The notes: generated from the letters alone by a model not told the origin. A DNA stretch of 64,000 nt from Bacteroidota bacterium (GCA_013289045.1 JABDAU010000010.1:1-64000), one strand, 5' to 3'. Shown: positions 33,417 to 42,555, counted from the stretch's first letter. Numbers and translations: made by a program.

Positions 33417-33430
33417 TTTAAACTTCATTT

Positions 33431-33970
33431 ATGAAAAAAGTACTGTTTTTTGTTTTGTTTTTGCCGCTGTTCGTACACGCACAAACCATTCAAAACCTTG
33501 ATATAAAAAATGGCTTCCTGCAATTCCACCTGGGCGATAGCATTTCATCCCACAGCAGCGAAGTTTACATCCCATGGAAGAATCATCCCGACCAGAACGA
33601 GGTAAAAAAGAGCGCTTTAGGCAAATTTCAGAAGTATATCGAAAAAGTTACATTGGTAAATGTCGACGGTTATATAACTGAAATAGATATTTTCCTGGTA
33701 AAGGAAGGTACCATAAATTACATGGATAAACTGCTGGAAGAGTGCTATGGCAAAGGCTATGAAGAACCCAACCTCGACAAGTACCAGGAGGGCTCACACC
33801 TGTCTCACGTGGTCTGGAAGGGCCATCGTGCTACCGCTATGATCATACAAACCAACATTAACCGCCGTGTGAACGGCACCATGACGCATGGCCGTATCCA
33901 ATCCATTGTGTTTACGAAAGTTAGCAACGAACAGGTTGATGGAACATTGCCCGACAACTTCCCGCTATAG
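33431..33970 (+). CDS. Hypothetical secreted protein
   Basis: 179 residues. A clear signal peptide (MKKVLFFVLFLPLFVHAQ) precedes a ~160-residue mature domain without motifs that I know; it begins LDIKNGFLQFHLGD and has an alternating hydrophobic pattern suggesting mixed alpha/beta. Only one Cys (LLEECYG). Likely periplasmic; a -7 box lies just upstream, so it is its own transcription unit. Confidence 0.75.
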   Translation: MKKVLFFVLFLPLFVHAQTIQNLDIKNGFLQFHLGDSISSHSSEVYIPWKNHPDQNEVKKSALGKFQKYIEKVTLVNVDGYITEIDIFLVKEGTINYMDKLLEECYGKGYEEPNLDKYQEGSHLSHVVWKGHRATAMIIQTNINRRVNGTMTHGRIQSIVFTKVSNEQVDGTLPDNFPL

Positions 33971-34054
33971 GAATCCTTAAAACCTATGAGCGTGAGCTAT
34001 TTGTATGGTATTTAAAACATATTACCTTTATATGTTCAACCTACCAAACCAATT

Positions 34055-34582
34055 ATGCAGATCACGATTACGAGGAGCAGGGAGGCCCAAAAAACCATTA
34101 ACAGGTTTAGAAAGCATCTCAAGACCAAAGGGCCACAGCGTAAACTAATTTTCTTTGGAATAGCGGGCGTCGCGCTACTTATTTATGGCAGCAATGGCAT
34201 CACATTCGATTCATTGATTGTTTACACCATGATCGGTGCGCTTTGCCTTGGCGCAGCGCTGATGATCTATCTCGATAATTTCTATCCGAAGGTAACGCCC
34301 GATGCGCGCCTCGCCATGAAGGGCTACCACGAAATGGAAAATCCATTAAATTTTAAGATGGAACTGACCGACGAGTATTTCGCAAACGAGGCCGGGGATT
34401 ATTATACCCGGTTGGGTTGGGGCGCTTTCCACGCATTTAAGATAGAGAACCAGTGCATACTGTTATACACGGGCAACAGTAACCATAGCGGCGTAGTCAT
34501 CATCAGGCAAAAGGAGCTTACCTCGAAGGAATTTGAAGAGTTGTGCTCTTTTTTGAAGAAAAAAATGGCTGAATTGAGGTAG
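34055..34582 (+). CDS. Membrane protein, YcxB-like
   Basis: 175 residues: a basic N-terminus (EAQKTINRFRKHLKTKGPQR), two closely spaced hydrophobic helices (~31-50 and ~56-72) and a C-terminal soluble domain with YFANEAGDYYTRLGWGAFHAF and a late VVIIRQKELTSKEFEEL. The order of two helices followed by a small PH-like domain with a conserved Trp fits YcxB-type proteins. The family assignment is tentative and no function is known. Confidence 0.7.
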   Translation: MQITITRSREAQKTINRFRKHLKTKGPQRKLIFFGIAGVALLIYGSNGITFDSLIVYTMIGALCLGAALMIYLDNFYPKVTPDARLAMKGYHEMENPLNFKMELTDEYFANEAGDYYTRLGWGAFHAFKIENQCILLYTGNSNHSGVVIIRQKELTSKEFEELCSFLKKKMAELR

Positions 34583-34598
34583 AAAGTAATATCCATCC

Positions 34599-34693
34599 GT
34601 CATCCCGAACTTGTTTCGGGATATCATCCAGAAGGCGGGTCACATGTATTGCACATACCTAAAAGCGAGATACTGAAACGAGTTACCCATGAC
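34599..34693. repeat. GTCAT-ended inverted repeat
   Basis: GTCATCCCGAACTTGTTTC at the left and its degenerate complement ending CCCATGAC at the right. It lies immediately before the longer element at 34708; together they occupy the 362-bp gap 34583-34944, in which I see no gene. Confidence 0.55.
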
Positions 34694-34707
34694 AAGCCTA
34701 TCAAAAA

Positions 34708-34849
34708 TGTCATTTCGACGAACCAAGGGCTGGGTTGAGCGGTGGCGTGAGGAGAAATCTTTTGCGCGGGATAGTCCCTCGAGTATGGTGCAAAAGATTT
34801 CTCACCTGCCCACTTTCACTGTCCCTGCGCACGCAGGTTCGAAATGACA
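34708..34849. repeat. TGTCATTTCGAAC inverted-repeat element, copy 2
   Basis: 142 bp. Ends TGTCATTTCGACGAAC and GTTCGAAATGACA; perfect 14-bp inner arms GAGAAATCTTTTGC (34752-34765) and GCAAAAGATTTCTC (34790-34803). Confidence 0.85.
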
Positions 34850-34944
34850 TGGTTTTTTATTTGTCATTTTAACTTCTCCATAGAGTCCTTTGGACAAAGG
34901 CCCGGGTTTTACATCTCGGTAACGACGGTACTAAAATACTATTA

Positions 34945-35964
34945 TTACGAAACCGTTATTTCACCACGCAGATCAGTTTCCAGCATTTCCTTCACTATCC
35001 ACGGGTTGTCATACTGGCCCAGCAGGAACATCATTTTGGTTACGGCAGATTCAAAGGTCATGTCATAACCGTTTGCCACGCCAATATCTTTTAACAAGCG
35101 GCTGGTTTCATATCGGCCCAGCTCCACTGTACCTACTTTACATTGCGAAATATCCAGTATCACTTTGCCGCTGTCTATCGCTTTTTTCAGCAGGTCAACA
35201 AACCATTGGTCGGTAGTGGTATTGCCTGCACCAAAGGTTTCCATCACAATACCCCGCACATCGGCATCCAGGATATTTTCAACAACCTTAGGGCTGATGC
35301 CGGGGTAAAGCTTCAGCACACCTATGTCACTAATTAATTTTTTATGAACAACCATAGGGCCTTCGCCGGGCTGGCGGATGTCATTTACGCTAAAGCGTAG
35401 GTGCACGCCGGATTCAGCCAATACAGGGTAATTCGGTGAGCGAAATGCCTCAAATTTGGATGAGTTATATTTAAACGAACGGTTTCCACGGAACAGTTTA
35501 TAATCAAAATAAATACAAACCTCGGGCACACGCGCATGGTCGTTCTTTTTGGCATTGGCGATCTCGATGGCTGTCATCAGGTTTTCCTTTGCATCCGTGC
35601 GGATAGCGCTGATGGGTAGCTGTGAGCCGGTAAATATCACCGGTTTGCCCAGGTTCTCCAGCATAAAGCTCATTACCGATGCGGTAAACGACATAGTGTC
35701 CGAGCCATGCAGGATCACGAAACCATCCACCTTATCGTAATTCGCTTCGATCAGCCCGGCCAGTTCGCTCCAGATCTCCGGGTTCATGTTGGATGAGTCG
35801 ATGATCTTATCGAAGGAATGTACCTTAATTTTGCAGTTCAGGCGGTCCAATTCAGGAACGTTATCCATGATCTGTTCAAAATTTATGGGCTTGAGCACCT
35901 TGGTAGCTGGGTCGCTCATCATACCTATTGTCCCTCCGGTATAGATGATCAGGATTTGGCTCAT
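34945..35964 (-). CDS. ansA: L-asparaginase, type I
   Basis: 339 residues, converting asparagine to aspartate and ammonia. The N-terminal active-site Thr is in YTGGTIGMM (Thr9-Thr12 region), the second Thr-Asp pair is in LHGSDTMSF, and the catalytic-site Lys lies in RTDAKENL. No signal peptide, consistent with the cytoplasmic type I enzyme. It follows tatD on the same strand after a short gap (42 bp between asparaginase start and tatD stop), and could be co-transcribed with it. Confidence 0.95.
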   Translation of the reverse strand: MSQILIIYTGGTIGMMSDPATKVLKPINFEQIMDNVPELDRLNCKIKVHSFDKIIDSSNMNPEIWSELAGLIEANYDKVDGFVILHGSDTMSFTASVMSFMLENLGKPVIFTGSQLPISAIRTDAKENLMTAIEIANAKKNDHARVPEVCIYFDYKLFRGNRSFKYNSSKFEAFRSPNYPVLAESGVHLRFSVNDIRQPGEGPMVVHKKLISDIGVLKLYPGISPKVVENILDADVRGIVMETFGAGNTTTDQWFVDLLKKAIDSGKVILDISQCKVGTVELGRYETSRLLKDIGVANGYDMTFESAVTKMMFLLGQYDNPWIVKEMLETDLRGEITVS

Positions 35965-36006
35965 GAATGTATTAAGGCTTTTTTAAGAGATCAATAATTA
36001 AAACGA

Positions 36007-36774
36007 TTATACGCCAAATACCTGTCTGGAGTTCTCCGTTGTTATTTCGGCGACTTTTTCAATGGGTAGCTGGTAGAGTTCCGCCAGCTTTTGGGCCACG
36101 TAAATAAGGTATGAGCTTTCGTTACGTTTGCCCCTGTGCGGAACGGGCGTAAGGTACGGAGAATCAGTTTCTAAAACCACATGTTTCAGATCAATTTCGG
36201 GTAAAAATTTGTCGATGCCGCCATTTTTATAGGTAACAACACCGCCAATACCCAAATAAAAACCTAATTCTATAGCTTTTAGCGCCTGCTCATGCGTGCC
36301 GGTAAAACAATGCAGGATGCCAAAAAGATCGTCGTCTTTTTCCTCTTCCAGCACCTGGAAAACCTCGTCAAAAGCCTCACGGCAGTGAATAACGATAGGC
36401 AACTTTTTTGATTTTGCTATCGCGATCTGTTTTTTGAATGCTTCAACCTGCATAGCCAGCGTGGTCTTGTCCCAATACAGGTCGATACCAATCTCGCCGA
36501 TGGCATATATTTTACGGTCGCCCTGCGCGTTCATGATCGCGTCCAGTTCCTCTTCCCAGCCTTCTTTTACAGAACAGGGGTGCATCCCCAGCATCGGGTA
36601 ACAAATATCCGGATAAGCAGCGGTAAGATCAAAAACCTGCTGCACCGATTCCAGATCGACATTAGGCAGAAAAAGACGGTTTATACTATTATCAGCACAG
36701 CGCTGCATCAGCTCAACGCGCTTTACAGGGTCGGTTTCGTAATATTGATGGGTATGGGTATCCGTAAGCAACAT
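36007..36774 (-). CDS. tatD: TatD family metal-dependent hydrolase
   Basis: 255 residues starting at the ATG at 36774 (MLLTDTHTHQYYE). The frame stays open 41 codons further, but those codons translate a known repeat element, so that longer form is rejected. All TatD metal ligands are present: THTH, the Glu in GEIGIDLYW, VIHCREAF, ILHCFTGT and ETDSPYLTP. TatD proteins are 3'-5' DNA/RNA exonucleases linked to DNA repair and RNA turnover. Confidence 0.94.
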   Translation of the reverse strand: MLLTDTHTHQYYETDPVKRVELMQRCADNSINRLFLPNVDLESVQQVFDLTAAYPDICYPMLGMHPCSVKEGWEEELDAIMNAQGDRKIYAIGEIGIDLYWDKTTLAMQVEAFKKQIAIAKSKKLPIVIHCREAFDEVFQVLEEEKDDDLFGILHCFTGTHEQALKAIELGFYLGIGGVVTYKNGGIDKFLPEIDLKHVVLETDSPYLTPVPHRGKRNESSYLIYVAQKLAELYQLPIEKVAEITTENSRQVFGV

Positions 36775-36798
36775 GGCGCAAAAGTAAGGTCTTTTTTT

Positions 36799-36891
36799 AC
36801 CGCAGAGAACACAGAGGTAAAAAAACACAGAGAGCGCAGAGATTTTAACCTCTGCGCTCTCTGTGTAAATCTCCGTGTCCTCTGTGGTTAA
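36799..36891. repeat. ACAGAG-type inverted repeat, copy 2
   Basis: TTACCGCAGAGAACACAGAG and AACACAGAGAGCGCAGAG pair with CTCTGCGCTCTCTGTGT and CCTCTGTGGTTAA. The element starts 25 bp upstream of the tatD ATG and creates the false N-terminal extension of that gene. Confidence 0.75.
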
Positions 36892-36912
36892 ATTCACAGA
36901 AGACGAATGTTT

Positions 36913-37857
36913 TTATGCGGTTTTCTTTTTCGTCAGAGGATGCTTTTTCGGCAATGTTTTTGGCGCAGCTGCGGGCGCATGTTTTATACGCTTTACGCTC
37001 ACCAGCTCCACATTAAACACTAACGGGGTAGCAGGCGGTATAGAGCCATAACCCTGATCGCCGTAAGCAATGCTTGAAGGCACGATAAGTATTGCACTCG
37101 AGCCTTCATTCATCAATTGCAGGCCTTCATCCCAGCCGGCAATCACCTCCTGGTGGCCTACCGGGAATTTCAACGGCTCGAAAGTACGGCCGGGTTCATT
37201 CAAACCTGCGCTTTGTGCTACCGACTGTATGCTGGTATCAAACACCTGCCCGGTAAGGAATTTACCGGTATAGTTTACGTGTACCGTATCGCCCGCAAGC
37301 GGTTTCGGTTTCAGTCCGGTTTTGGTGATCACATATTTCAGGCCCGAAGGGGTGGTTTTTACTACCAGCTTGTTATCGGCAATATATTTATCGATAGCAG
37401 TTTTTTCGGCGGCTTTCATTTTTTCCACTTCGGCATTTCTTTCTGCCATGGCCTGGTCAAGCGTTTCGGCTTTAACAACCTTCACATAAAAGTTAAAGTT
37501 GCTGCCATGCGGGAATATAGGGGGCCTTTTATCCTCATGGTCTTTATAAACCGAATCGGCCGGAACTTTTATCAGCACACTATCACCAACGGCAAGCAGC
37601 GGGAATACATCCATCATGTCGGTAACATTTTGCGATGGCTGCACCTGTACCTGCATCGGCTGATTGGATAGCACGGAGTCCTTATCGGTCTTTAGTGTTA
37701 TGTTCATGGATATTACATCGTTTACCTTTATCCGGTCGCCGGTATTATGGGTAAACATGCTGTATTGCGTTCCGTTAGGGCTTTTTTGCATGGTTTGCGC
37801 CGATGCAGCAGAAGCAAACGCGCAAAGCGCCATCACACTATAAACAAATCTCTTCAT
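36913..37857 (-). CDS. FKBP-type peptidyl-prolyl isomerase, secreted
   Basis: 314 residues. Signal peptide to about ASAQ (residue 20), then a divergent first FKBP-like half (~25-125), and a canonical FKBP domain near 165-295 (GDTVHVNYTGKFLTGQVFDT, EVIAGWDEGLQLMNEGSSA, IPPATPLVFNVELVSV). The C-terminal tail is Lys/Pro-rich. It is a paralogue of the next upstream gene; a terminator-like hairpin separates the two. It acts as a periplasmic prolyl isomerase/chaperone. Confidence 0.93.
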   Translation of the reverse strand: MKRFVYSVMALCAFASAASAQTMQKSPNGTQYSMFTHNTGDRIKVNDVISMNITLKTDKDSVLSNQPMQVQVQPSQNVTDMMDVFPLLAVGDSVLIKVPADSVYKDHEDKRPPIFPHGSNFNFYVKVVKAETLDQAMAERNAEVEKMKAAEKTAIDKYIADNKLVVKTTPSGLKYVITKTGLKPKPLAGDTVHVNYTGKFLTGQVFDTSIQSVAQSAGLNEPGRTFEPLKFPVGHQEVIAGWDEGLQLMNEGSSAILIVPSSIAYGDQGYGSIPPATPLVFNVELVSVKRIKHAPAAAPKTLPKKHPLTKKKTA

Positions 37858-37872
37858 ATCAAAAACAAAAAA

Positions 37873-37896
37873 GCCTCCCCTGAAGACAGGGGAGGC
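37873..37896 (-). terminator. Hairpin between the two FKBP genes
   Basis: GCCTCCCCTG / CAGGGGAGGC with a 4-base loop, followed on the minus strand by a U-rich tract; it ends the upstream FKBP lipoprotein transcript. Confidence 0.8.
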
Positions 37897-37907
37897 ATTA
37901 GCAAAAA

Positions 37908-38903
37908 TTATTTCGTTGGCGCAGGTCCTGATGGCGCGCCCTGCCTTGGCATCAGCGGGTTAACCTGTACCGGTTTTGGTGCGTTAGGGTTTGGATGGAT
38001 GATATCCACAATTTCCAGCGTAAACGATATCGGCGTGTATGGGCCAATGATCTGCATGCCGTTAGCGCCGTAAGCCAATTTTGACGGCACTACCACGGTA
38101 GCTTTTGATCCTTTGTTCAAAAGCATCAGGGCTTCGTCCCATCCCGGGATAACCATATGTGCGCCGGCTACAATGTGTAATGGTTTGTATGGGTGCATCG
38201 GGTCATATTTCTTAGCTTTCACAGCAGAATCTTTTATAGAAGTATCAAAGATCTTACCATTAAAGAAACGGCCTACATAGTTGATCACAACGGTATCGCC
38301 AGCAGCAGGGTTCGGGCCGCTGCCTGGTTGATCGATATGATATAACAAGCTATCAGGTGTTTGTTGCAAAGTCAACTTTTCGTGTGCTATGTAATTTTTG
38401 ATCTTACCGGCTTCCAGTTTCTGAACGCCAGCCAGCATTTGTTTACCATATGCGTTTACACGGTCTTCAAATATCTGCTCACTCAGTTTGCCTTTAGATA
38501 TTACTTTCTCAACCTTGATATCATATACCAGGAAGTTGCCTTTAAAGCTTGGCGGCCTTTGCTGAGGTTTTTTAAACACTGAATCAGCAGGGATCTTTAT
38601 CGTAGCGCTGTCACCTTCTGCAAGCAGTTGTAATGCAGAAAATATATCAGCCTTTGATTGCGGTTTCTGAATAGGCAGATGTATTTCCTGACCCGAGTCG
38701 TATGTGCTGAACAATACAGAATCACCATCAGTTTTGGCAACCAGGTTCATGAACACGTAGTCGCCGGTTTGGATGGTTGGGTTATTTTTAGTGGTGTGTA
38801 TATCATACAGCAGGCCACCTTGCGTTTGTTTAAATCCGCCATTGCAACTTGCCAATCCTATTCCGACTGATGCAAGAGCTAAAAACATGAATTGTTTTTT
38901 CAT
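37908..38903 (-). CDS. FKBP-type peptidyl-prolyl isomerase lipoprotein
   Basis: 331 residues. Lipobox LASC at about residue 19, so membrane-anchored. The layout copies its neighbour: a degenerate N-terminal FKBP-like half, a helical linker with an EDRVNAYGKQMLAG stretch, and an active C-terminal FKBP domain (GDTVVINYVGRFFNGKIFDT, VIPGWDEALMLLNKGSKAT). Position next to nrnA and opposite ndk recalls the gldI neighbourhood of gliding Bacteroidota; the GldI equivalence is an inference. Confidence 0.92.
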   Translation of the reverse strand: MKKQFMFLALASVGIGLASCNGGFKQTQGGLLYDIHTTKNNPTIQTGDYVFMNLVAKTDGDSVLFSTYDSGQEIHLPIQKPQSKADIFSALQLLAEGDSATIKIPADSVFKKPQQRPPSFKGNFLVYDIKVEKVISKGKLSEQIFEDRVNAYGKQMLAGVQKLEAGKIKNYIAHEKLTLQQTPDSLLYHIDQPGSGPNPAAGDTVVINYVGRFFNGKIFDTSIKDSAVKAKKYDPMHPYKPLHIVAGAHMVIPGWDEALMLLNKGSKATVVVPSKLAYGANGMQIIGPYTPISFTLEIVDIIHPNPNAPKPVQVNPLMPRQGAPSGPAPTK

Positions 38904-38921
38904 TTAATTAATGTGCTTTAC

Positions 38922-39932
38922 TTATTGTACTAATAGATTTTTATATTCAGGTAATATTGATTTGAACTTTTCAATAACATCCGGGAAACTCTCTGTTGAT
39001 GTGCCGCCCGCTGCATTGCGGTGCCCGCCACCATTGAAATATTTTTTACAGATATCATTTGCCGGAAAATCGCCTTTCGAACGTAACGACAGTTTCACTT
39101 TATCATTCCGCTCCACAATAAACGCAGCTAAGCGCACATTGCTTATAGACAGGGCATAATTTACTACGCCTTCCGTATCACCGGTTATTACATTATATCT
39201 TTCCAGGTCGTGTTTATCAACCGCGATAACTGCCGTGTTAAAATCATTATAAACTTCCAGGCGGTTTACCAGGCAATGGCCCAGGAAACGCAGGCGGTCT
39301 TCGGACGAGTCGTTATAAACCAGCTCATGTATGCGCCAGTTCACCGCGCCAAGATCGATCAGATCGGCAACGATGCGGTGCACTTCAGAAGTAGTATTTG
39401 GCAAACGGAAGGATGCCGAATCGGTCATGATGCCTGTATAAAGACAGGTAGCCACATCGGCATTGATCAATTGCGGGTTGCCCAGCTCGCTCGCTATAAA
39501 TTTATATACCAGCTGAGCGGTGGCGCAGGCGTTGATATCCCAAAAACGGTAATCATCAAAATCTGCCGGCTCCAGGTGGTGGTCTATCATTACCTTTAAG
39601 GCTTTGCTTTCGCCAACACGTTCGCCCATTTCATTTATACGGCCAAGCGCATTAAAATCAAGGCAGAAGATCAGGTCGGCATCTGCTATCAGCCTGTCGC
39701 ATTCGGCAATTTTATCGGTGTAGATGGTAACATCGCCATTTCCCGGCATCCAGTTCAAAAAGGCTGGATAATCGGTAGGTGTGATCACCCTGGCATGATG
39801 CCCCTGCTGTATCAGGTAATTATATAAGCCTAATGACGAGCCCATAGCATCACCATCAGGTTTATGATGGGTGGTGATAACTATCTTTTTTGGCTGAGCT
39901 AAAAGCTTAATAAGCTGTGCAGTATCTAACAT
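38922..39932 (-). CDS. nrnA: Bifunctional oligoribonuclease/pAp phosphatase NrnA (DHH family)
   Basis: 336 residues from the ATG at 39932, which has an AAAGG ribosome-binding site; a further in-frame ATG 39 bp upstream is less likely. DHH phosphoesterase motifs are complete: THHKPDGDAMGSSLGL, FCLDFNALGR, MIDHHLEP and the C-terminal DHHA1 GGGHRNAAGG. It degrades nano-RNA and 3'-phosphoadenosine 5'-phosphate. The FKBP lipoprotein gene follows after 18 bp, and ndk is divergent. Confidence 0.93.
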   Translation of the reverse strand: MLDTAQLIKLLAQPKKIVITTHHKPDGDAMGSSLGLYNYLIQQGHHARVITPTDYPAFLNWMPGNGDVTIYTDKIAECDRLIADADLIFCLDFNALGRINEMGERVGESKALKVMIDHHLEPADFDDYRFWDINACATAQLVYKFIASELGNPQLINADVATCLYTGIMTDSASFRLPNTTSEVHRIVADLIDLGAVNWRIHELVYNDSSEDRLRFLGHCLVNRLEVYNDFNTAVIAVDKHDLERYNVITGDTEGVVNYALSISNVRLAAFIVERNDKVKLSLRSKGDFPANDICKKYFNGGGHRNAAGGTSTESFPDVIEKFKSILPEYKNLLVQ

Positions 39933-40069
39933 CCTTTTTTTAAAGAGTTGCAAAGCTAAATAAATTTCCAACTCATTGATATATAACTAAAACATTTTTT
40001 AGGCAGGCTTATTGTAAATGTAACACAATAATTAATAAGCAGATAACACAAGATTTTATAGGAAAAGCT

Positions 40070-40077
40070 TACCTTTG
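40070..40077 (+). promoter_or_regulatory. -7 box of the ndk promoter
   Basis: TACCTTTG, exact TAnnTTTG match, 20 bp before the ndk ATG. Confidence 0.5.
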
Positions 40078-40097
40078 CAGCAAATTTAAAAACGACT

Positions 40098-40517
40098 ATG
40101 GCAGGTAACAAAACTTTTACAATGATTAAGCCTGATGCTGTTGCAGCGGGCCATATCGGCGGTATTTTAGATCAGATATTAAAAAGCGGCTTTAAACTGG
40201 TAGCCATGAAATACACCTATTTAACCCCGGAAAAAGCAGGTGAATTTTATGCCGTTCATAAAGAGCGCCCTTTTTATGCAGGTCTGTGCGCTTTCATGTC
40301 ATCGGGCCCGATCATTGCAGCAATATTGGAAAAAGATAATGCGATCGAAGATTTTCGTAAGCTGATCGGCGCTACCGATCCTAAAAAAGCAGACGAAGGT
40401 ACTATCCGTCAGCGATTCGCTAATTCAATAGAGGCAAACGCTATCCACGGTTCCGATTCGGATGAAAATGCACAGATAGAAGGTAATTTCTTCTTCTCGG
40501 CTTTCGAAAGGTTCTAA
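40098..40517 (+). CDS. ndk: Nucleoside diphosphate kinase
   Basis: 139 residues, standard length. Begins [12 protein letters not shown], contains the [12 protein letters not shown] and [14 protein letters not shown] segments, and has the phospho-His in NAIHGSDS near residue 117. It balances NTP/dNTP pools by transferring gamma-phosphate. Its promoter box lies directly upstream, divergent from nrnA. Confidence 0.97.
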   Translation: MAGNKTFTMIKPDAVAAGHIGGILDQILKSGFKLVAMKYTYLTPEKAGEFYAVHKERPFYAGLCAFMSSGPIIAAILEKDNAIEDFRKLIGATDPKKADEGTIRQRFANSIEANAIHGSDSDENAQIEGNFFFSAFERF

Positions 40518-40678
40518 CAGGATATTTGAGGTTTTGAGGTGACGGTTCTCACCTCAAAACTTTCCTTTTACGAGAGTTTCGAAAAAAGGTTTGGTTTTCT
40601 GAAACAAATTTTATACTTTTACTATTCCTATTGGAAACAATCTGAATATTAAAGGGTTTTATACTTAAAACTTGTGTT

Positions 40679-40879
40679 ATGAATTTACTATTCAAAATAT
40701 TAATTTTTGCAGCTGTGATAGTGGTATTGATCATTGCATCGTTAACGCTGTTCAAAAACCATCCCGAAGTTCAGTTGGCTTTCCTGTTGCCTGGTGTATT
40801 TATATTGGTGTATTCTATCATCAGGGATCAGGTTTATGTAAGCGCGGTTACCCGTTTACGTATGGCCAGGGGTAAATAA
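40679..40879 (+). CDS. Small two-helix membrane protein
   Basis: 66 residues with two hydrophobic segments (LFKILIFAAVIVVLIIASLT and VQLAFLLPGVFILVYSII) joined by a short NHPE loop, and a basic end (RLRMARGK). It stands alone with a clear terminator behind it, which supports a real gene; an overlapping frame one base earlier lacks this organised pattern. Function unknown. Confidence 0.7.
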   Translation: MNLLFKILIFAAVIVVLIIASLTLFKNHPEVQLAFLLPGVFILVYSIIRDQVYVSAVTRLRMARGK

Positions 40880-40907
40880 GCCTTAATTTATTTCATAAAA
40901 TATATAG

Positions 40908-40932
40908 AAGCCGTCCCTTTAAGGGTGCGGCT
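40908..40932 (+). terminator. Terminator after the small membrane protein
   Basis: AAGCCG / CGGCTT with an inner CCCTTTAAGGG loop, followed by TTTTTTG. Confidence 0.75.
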
Positions 40933-40965
40933 TTTTTGTTTGTATACTGCTTTACCTCGGGTAAT

Positions 40966-41256
40966 TTATAAGAAGACCACATCTTCCACCAATATCTCCC
41001 TGGCTTTCTCATTTATTTTATCGATGATCTGTCGCCGCATCAGCACCAGCTCATTTTTTATTACGGATGACTCTATACGGAGGAACAGCTTTTTGTCGTG
41101 GATATATATTTCTTTTGTACGGTTAGCTACTGATTTTCCCACTAGTTCCGGCCAATGCGCTACCACGCCGGTTTCTTCATACCGCTTTTTGATCTTATAA
41201 ACCTGCAGCATCTGCTCAATGGCATCCTTTAGCGATTTGTCGTTGGCTTTACGCAT
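40966..41256 (-). CDS. DUF721 (DciA-like) protein
   Basis: 96 residues, the DUF721 core: KDAIEQMLQVYKIKKRYEE helix, VAHWPELVGKSVANRTKEIYI and LFLRIESSVIKNEL. The family includes DciA, which loads replicative helicase in bacteria lacking DnaC/DnaI, so that is a possible role. Its first 8 bases overlap the end of recF, showing translational coupling with a replication/repair gene. Confidence 0.88.
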   Translation of the reverse strand: MRKANDKSLKDAIEQMLQVYKIKKRYEETGVVAHWPELVGKSVANRTKEIYIHDKKLFLRIESSVIKNELVLMRRQIIDKINEKAREILVEDVVFL

Positions 41257-42349
41257 CTATTTCACCTCCTGTAACTTTAAACAGTTTAATTTCCACCCCC
41301 ATTTTACTGAAAATATCTTCAACACGGCTCGCGCTGGTATCAGTAATAAACACCTGACCGAAATCATGTTCCGAAACCATCTGCATTAGTTTAGCCACGC
41401 GCTTATCATCCAGCTTATCAAAAATATCATCGAGCAGCAGCAATGGCTTAAATCCTTTTTCATCGGTAAGAAAAGTATACTGCGCCAGCTTAAGCGCGAT
41501 CAAAAACGACTTCTGCTGCCCCTGCGAGCCGAACTTTTTAACCGGCATGCCGTGAATAACAAATTGCAGGTCGTCCTTATGGATGCCGGATGTTGTGCGC
41601 TCCAGCGCCCTGTCCTTTTCCACCGTCTTTTTTAGCAGCGAAGCAAATTCGTCTTCCAAAAGCTGCGACTCATAGATCAGCTCCACCTGTTCGGCATCTT
41701 CCGTTATAAACTGGTAATGCGTATTAAATATAGGTGTAAATGTTTCCATAAACGCCTTACGCTTTTTAAAGATGTTGTTGCCCGATGCGATCAGTTGCTC
41801 ATCCATCACTTCCAGCAGGTGCGGGTCATAACGCCCCGTATCGGCTATCAGTTTTAAAAATGCATTACGGTTATTCAGGATCTTATTATAGGCGATCACC
41901 TCGTCGAGGTAACCATTGTCTGTTTGCGATAACACATTATCTATAAAGCGGCGGCGCTCTTCGCTGCCCTCTGTTATAATAGAGGTATCATATGGCGATA
42001 CCATCACCAGCGGGAACAACCCGATATGATCGGCCAGGCGCTGGTAATCCTTTTTATTGCGCTTAAATTGTTTCTTTTGGTTGCGCTTTACTGCGCAGGC
42101 TATTTTCTCTTCATGGCTGTTCTTATTAAAGACGCCGTTGATGATAAAGAAATCAGCGCCCTGCTTGATCTGCTGGCTGTCGATAGGATTAAAATAGCTT
42201 TTACACAGCGACAGGTAATGGATCGCATCCAGCAAATTGGTTTTGCCGGCCCCGTTATCACCCGTAAAAGCATTCACCCCTTCGCTGAACGTGAGTCCCG
42301 CTTCGGCGTAGTTTTTAAAGTTGATAACGGACAGTTGTTCGAGGTACAT
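41249..42349 (-). CDS. recF: DNA replication and repair protein RecF
   Basis: 366 residues. Walker A is GDNGAGKTNLLDAI near residue 30; the ABC-like signature GSQGQQKSFLIALKLAQ and Walker B LLLDDIFDKLDDKR are near 270-315. RecF helps load RecA at gaps through RecO/RecR. The start follows the normal YLEQLSVINFKNYAEA N-terminus. It is the first gene of a pair with the DUF721 protein, divergent from the TPR protein. Confidence 0.96.
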   Translation of the reverse strand: MYLEQLSVINFKNYAEAGLTFSEGVNAFTGDNGAGKTNLLDAIHYLSLCKSYFNPIDSQQIKQGADFFIINGVFNKNSHEEKIACAVKRNQKKQFKRNKKDYQRLADHIGLFPLVMVSPYDTSIITEGSEERRRFIDNVLSQTDNGYLDEVIAYNKILNNRNAFLKLIADTGRYDPHLLEVMDEQLIASGNNIFKKRKAFMETFTPIFNTHYQFITEDAEQVELIYESQLLEDEFASLLKKTVEKDRALERTTSGIHKDDLQFVIHGMPVKKFGSQGQQKSFLIALKLAQYTFLTDEKGFKPLLLLDDIFDKLDDKRVAKLMQMVSEHDFGQVFITDTSASRVEDIFSKMGVEIKLFKVTGGEIDA

Positions 42350-42422
42350 AATGTGGTTTCAAAGGTAGTGAAATTAGTGGTTAGTGGGTTTGTGATCGGT
42401 GATTTGGAGCGGAAGCTTTTAG

Positions 42423-42555
42423 GATCCCCTCTTGAGAGGGGGTGTGTTGAATTGCGCGCAAAGGCAGGGGTGTGTTTGACAGACTATGCAATAAACGCGT
42501 ACCAAACACACCCCTGCAGCCGCACCGTCAACGCGCCCCCTCTCAAGAGGGGATC
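42423..42555. repeat. GATCCCCTCT inverted-repeat element, copy 3
   Basis: 133 bp. Ends GATCCCCTCTTGAGAGGGGG and CTCTCAAGAGGGGATC, inner arms GGCAGGGGTGTGTTTG / CAAACACACCCCTGC. It lies in the recF/TPR divergent gap; the rest of that gap is promoter. Confidence 0.85.

Noticed and set aside
36775-36897. 41-codon N-terminal extension of tatD
   Set aside because: It translates the ACAGAG inverted repeat; the true start MLLTDTHTH is the conserved family start.
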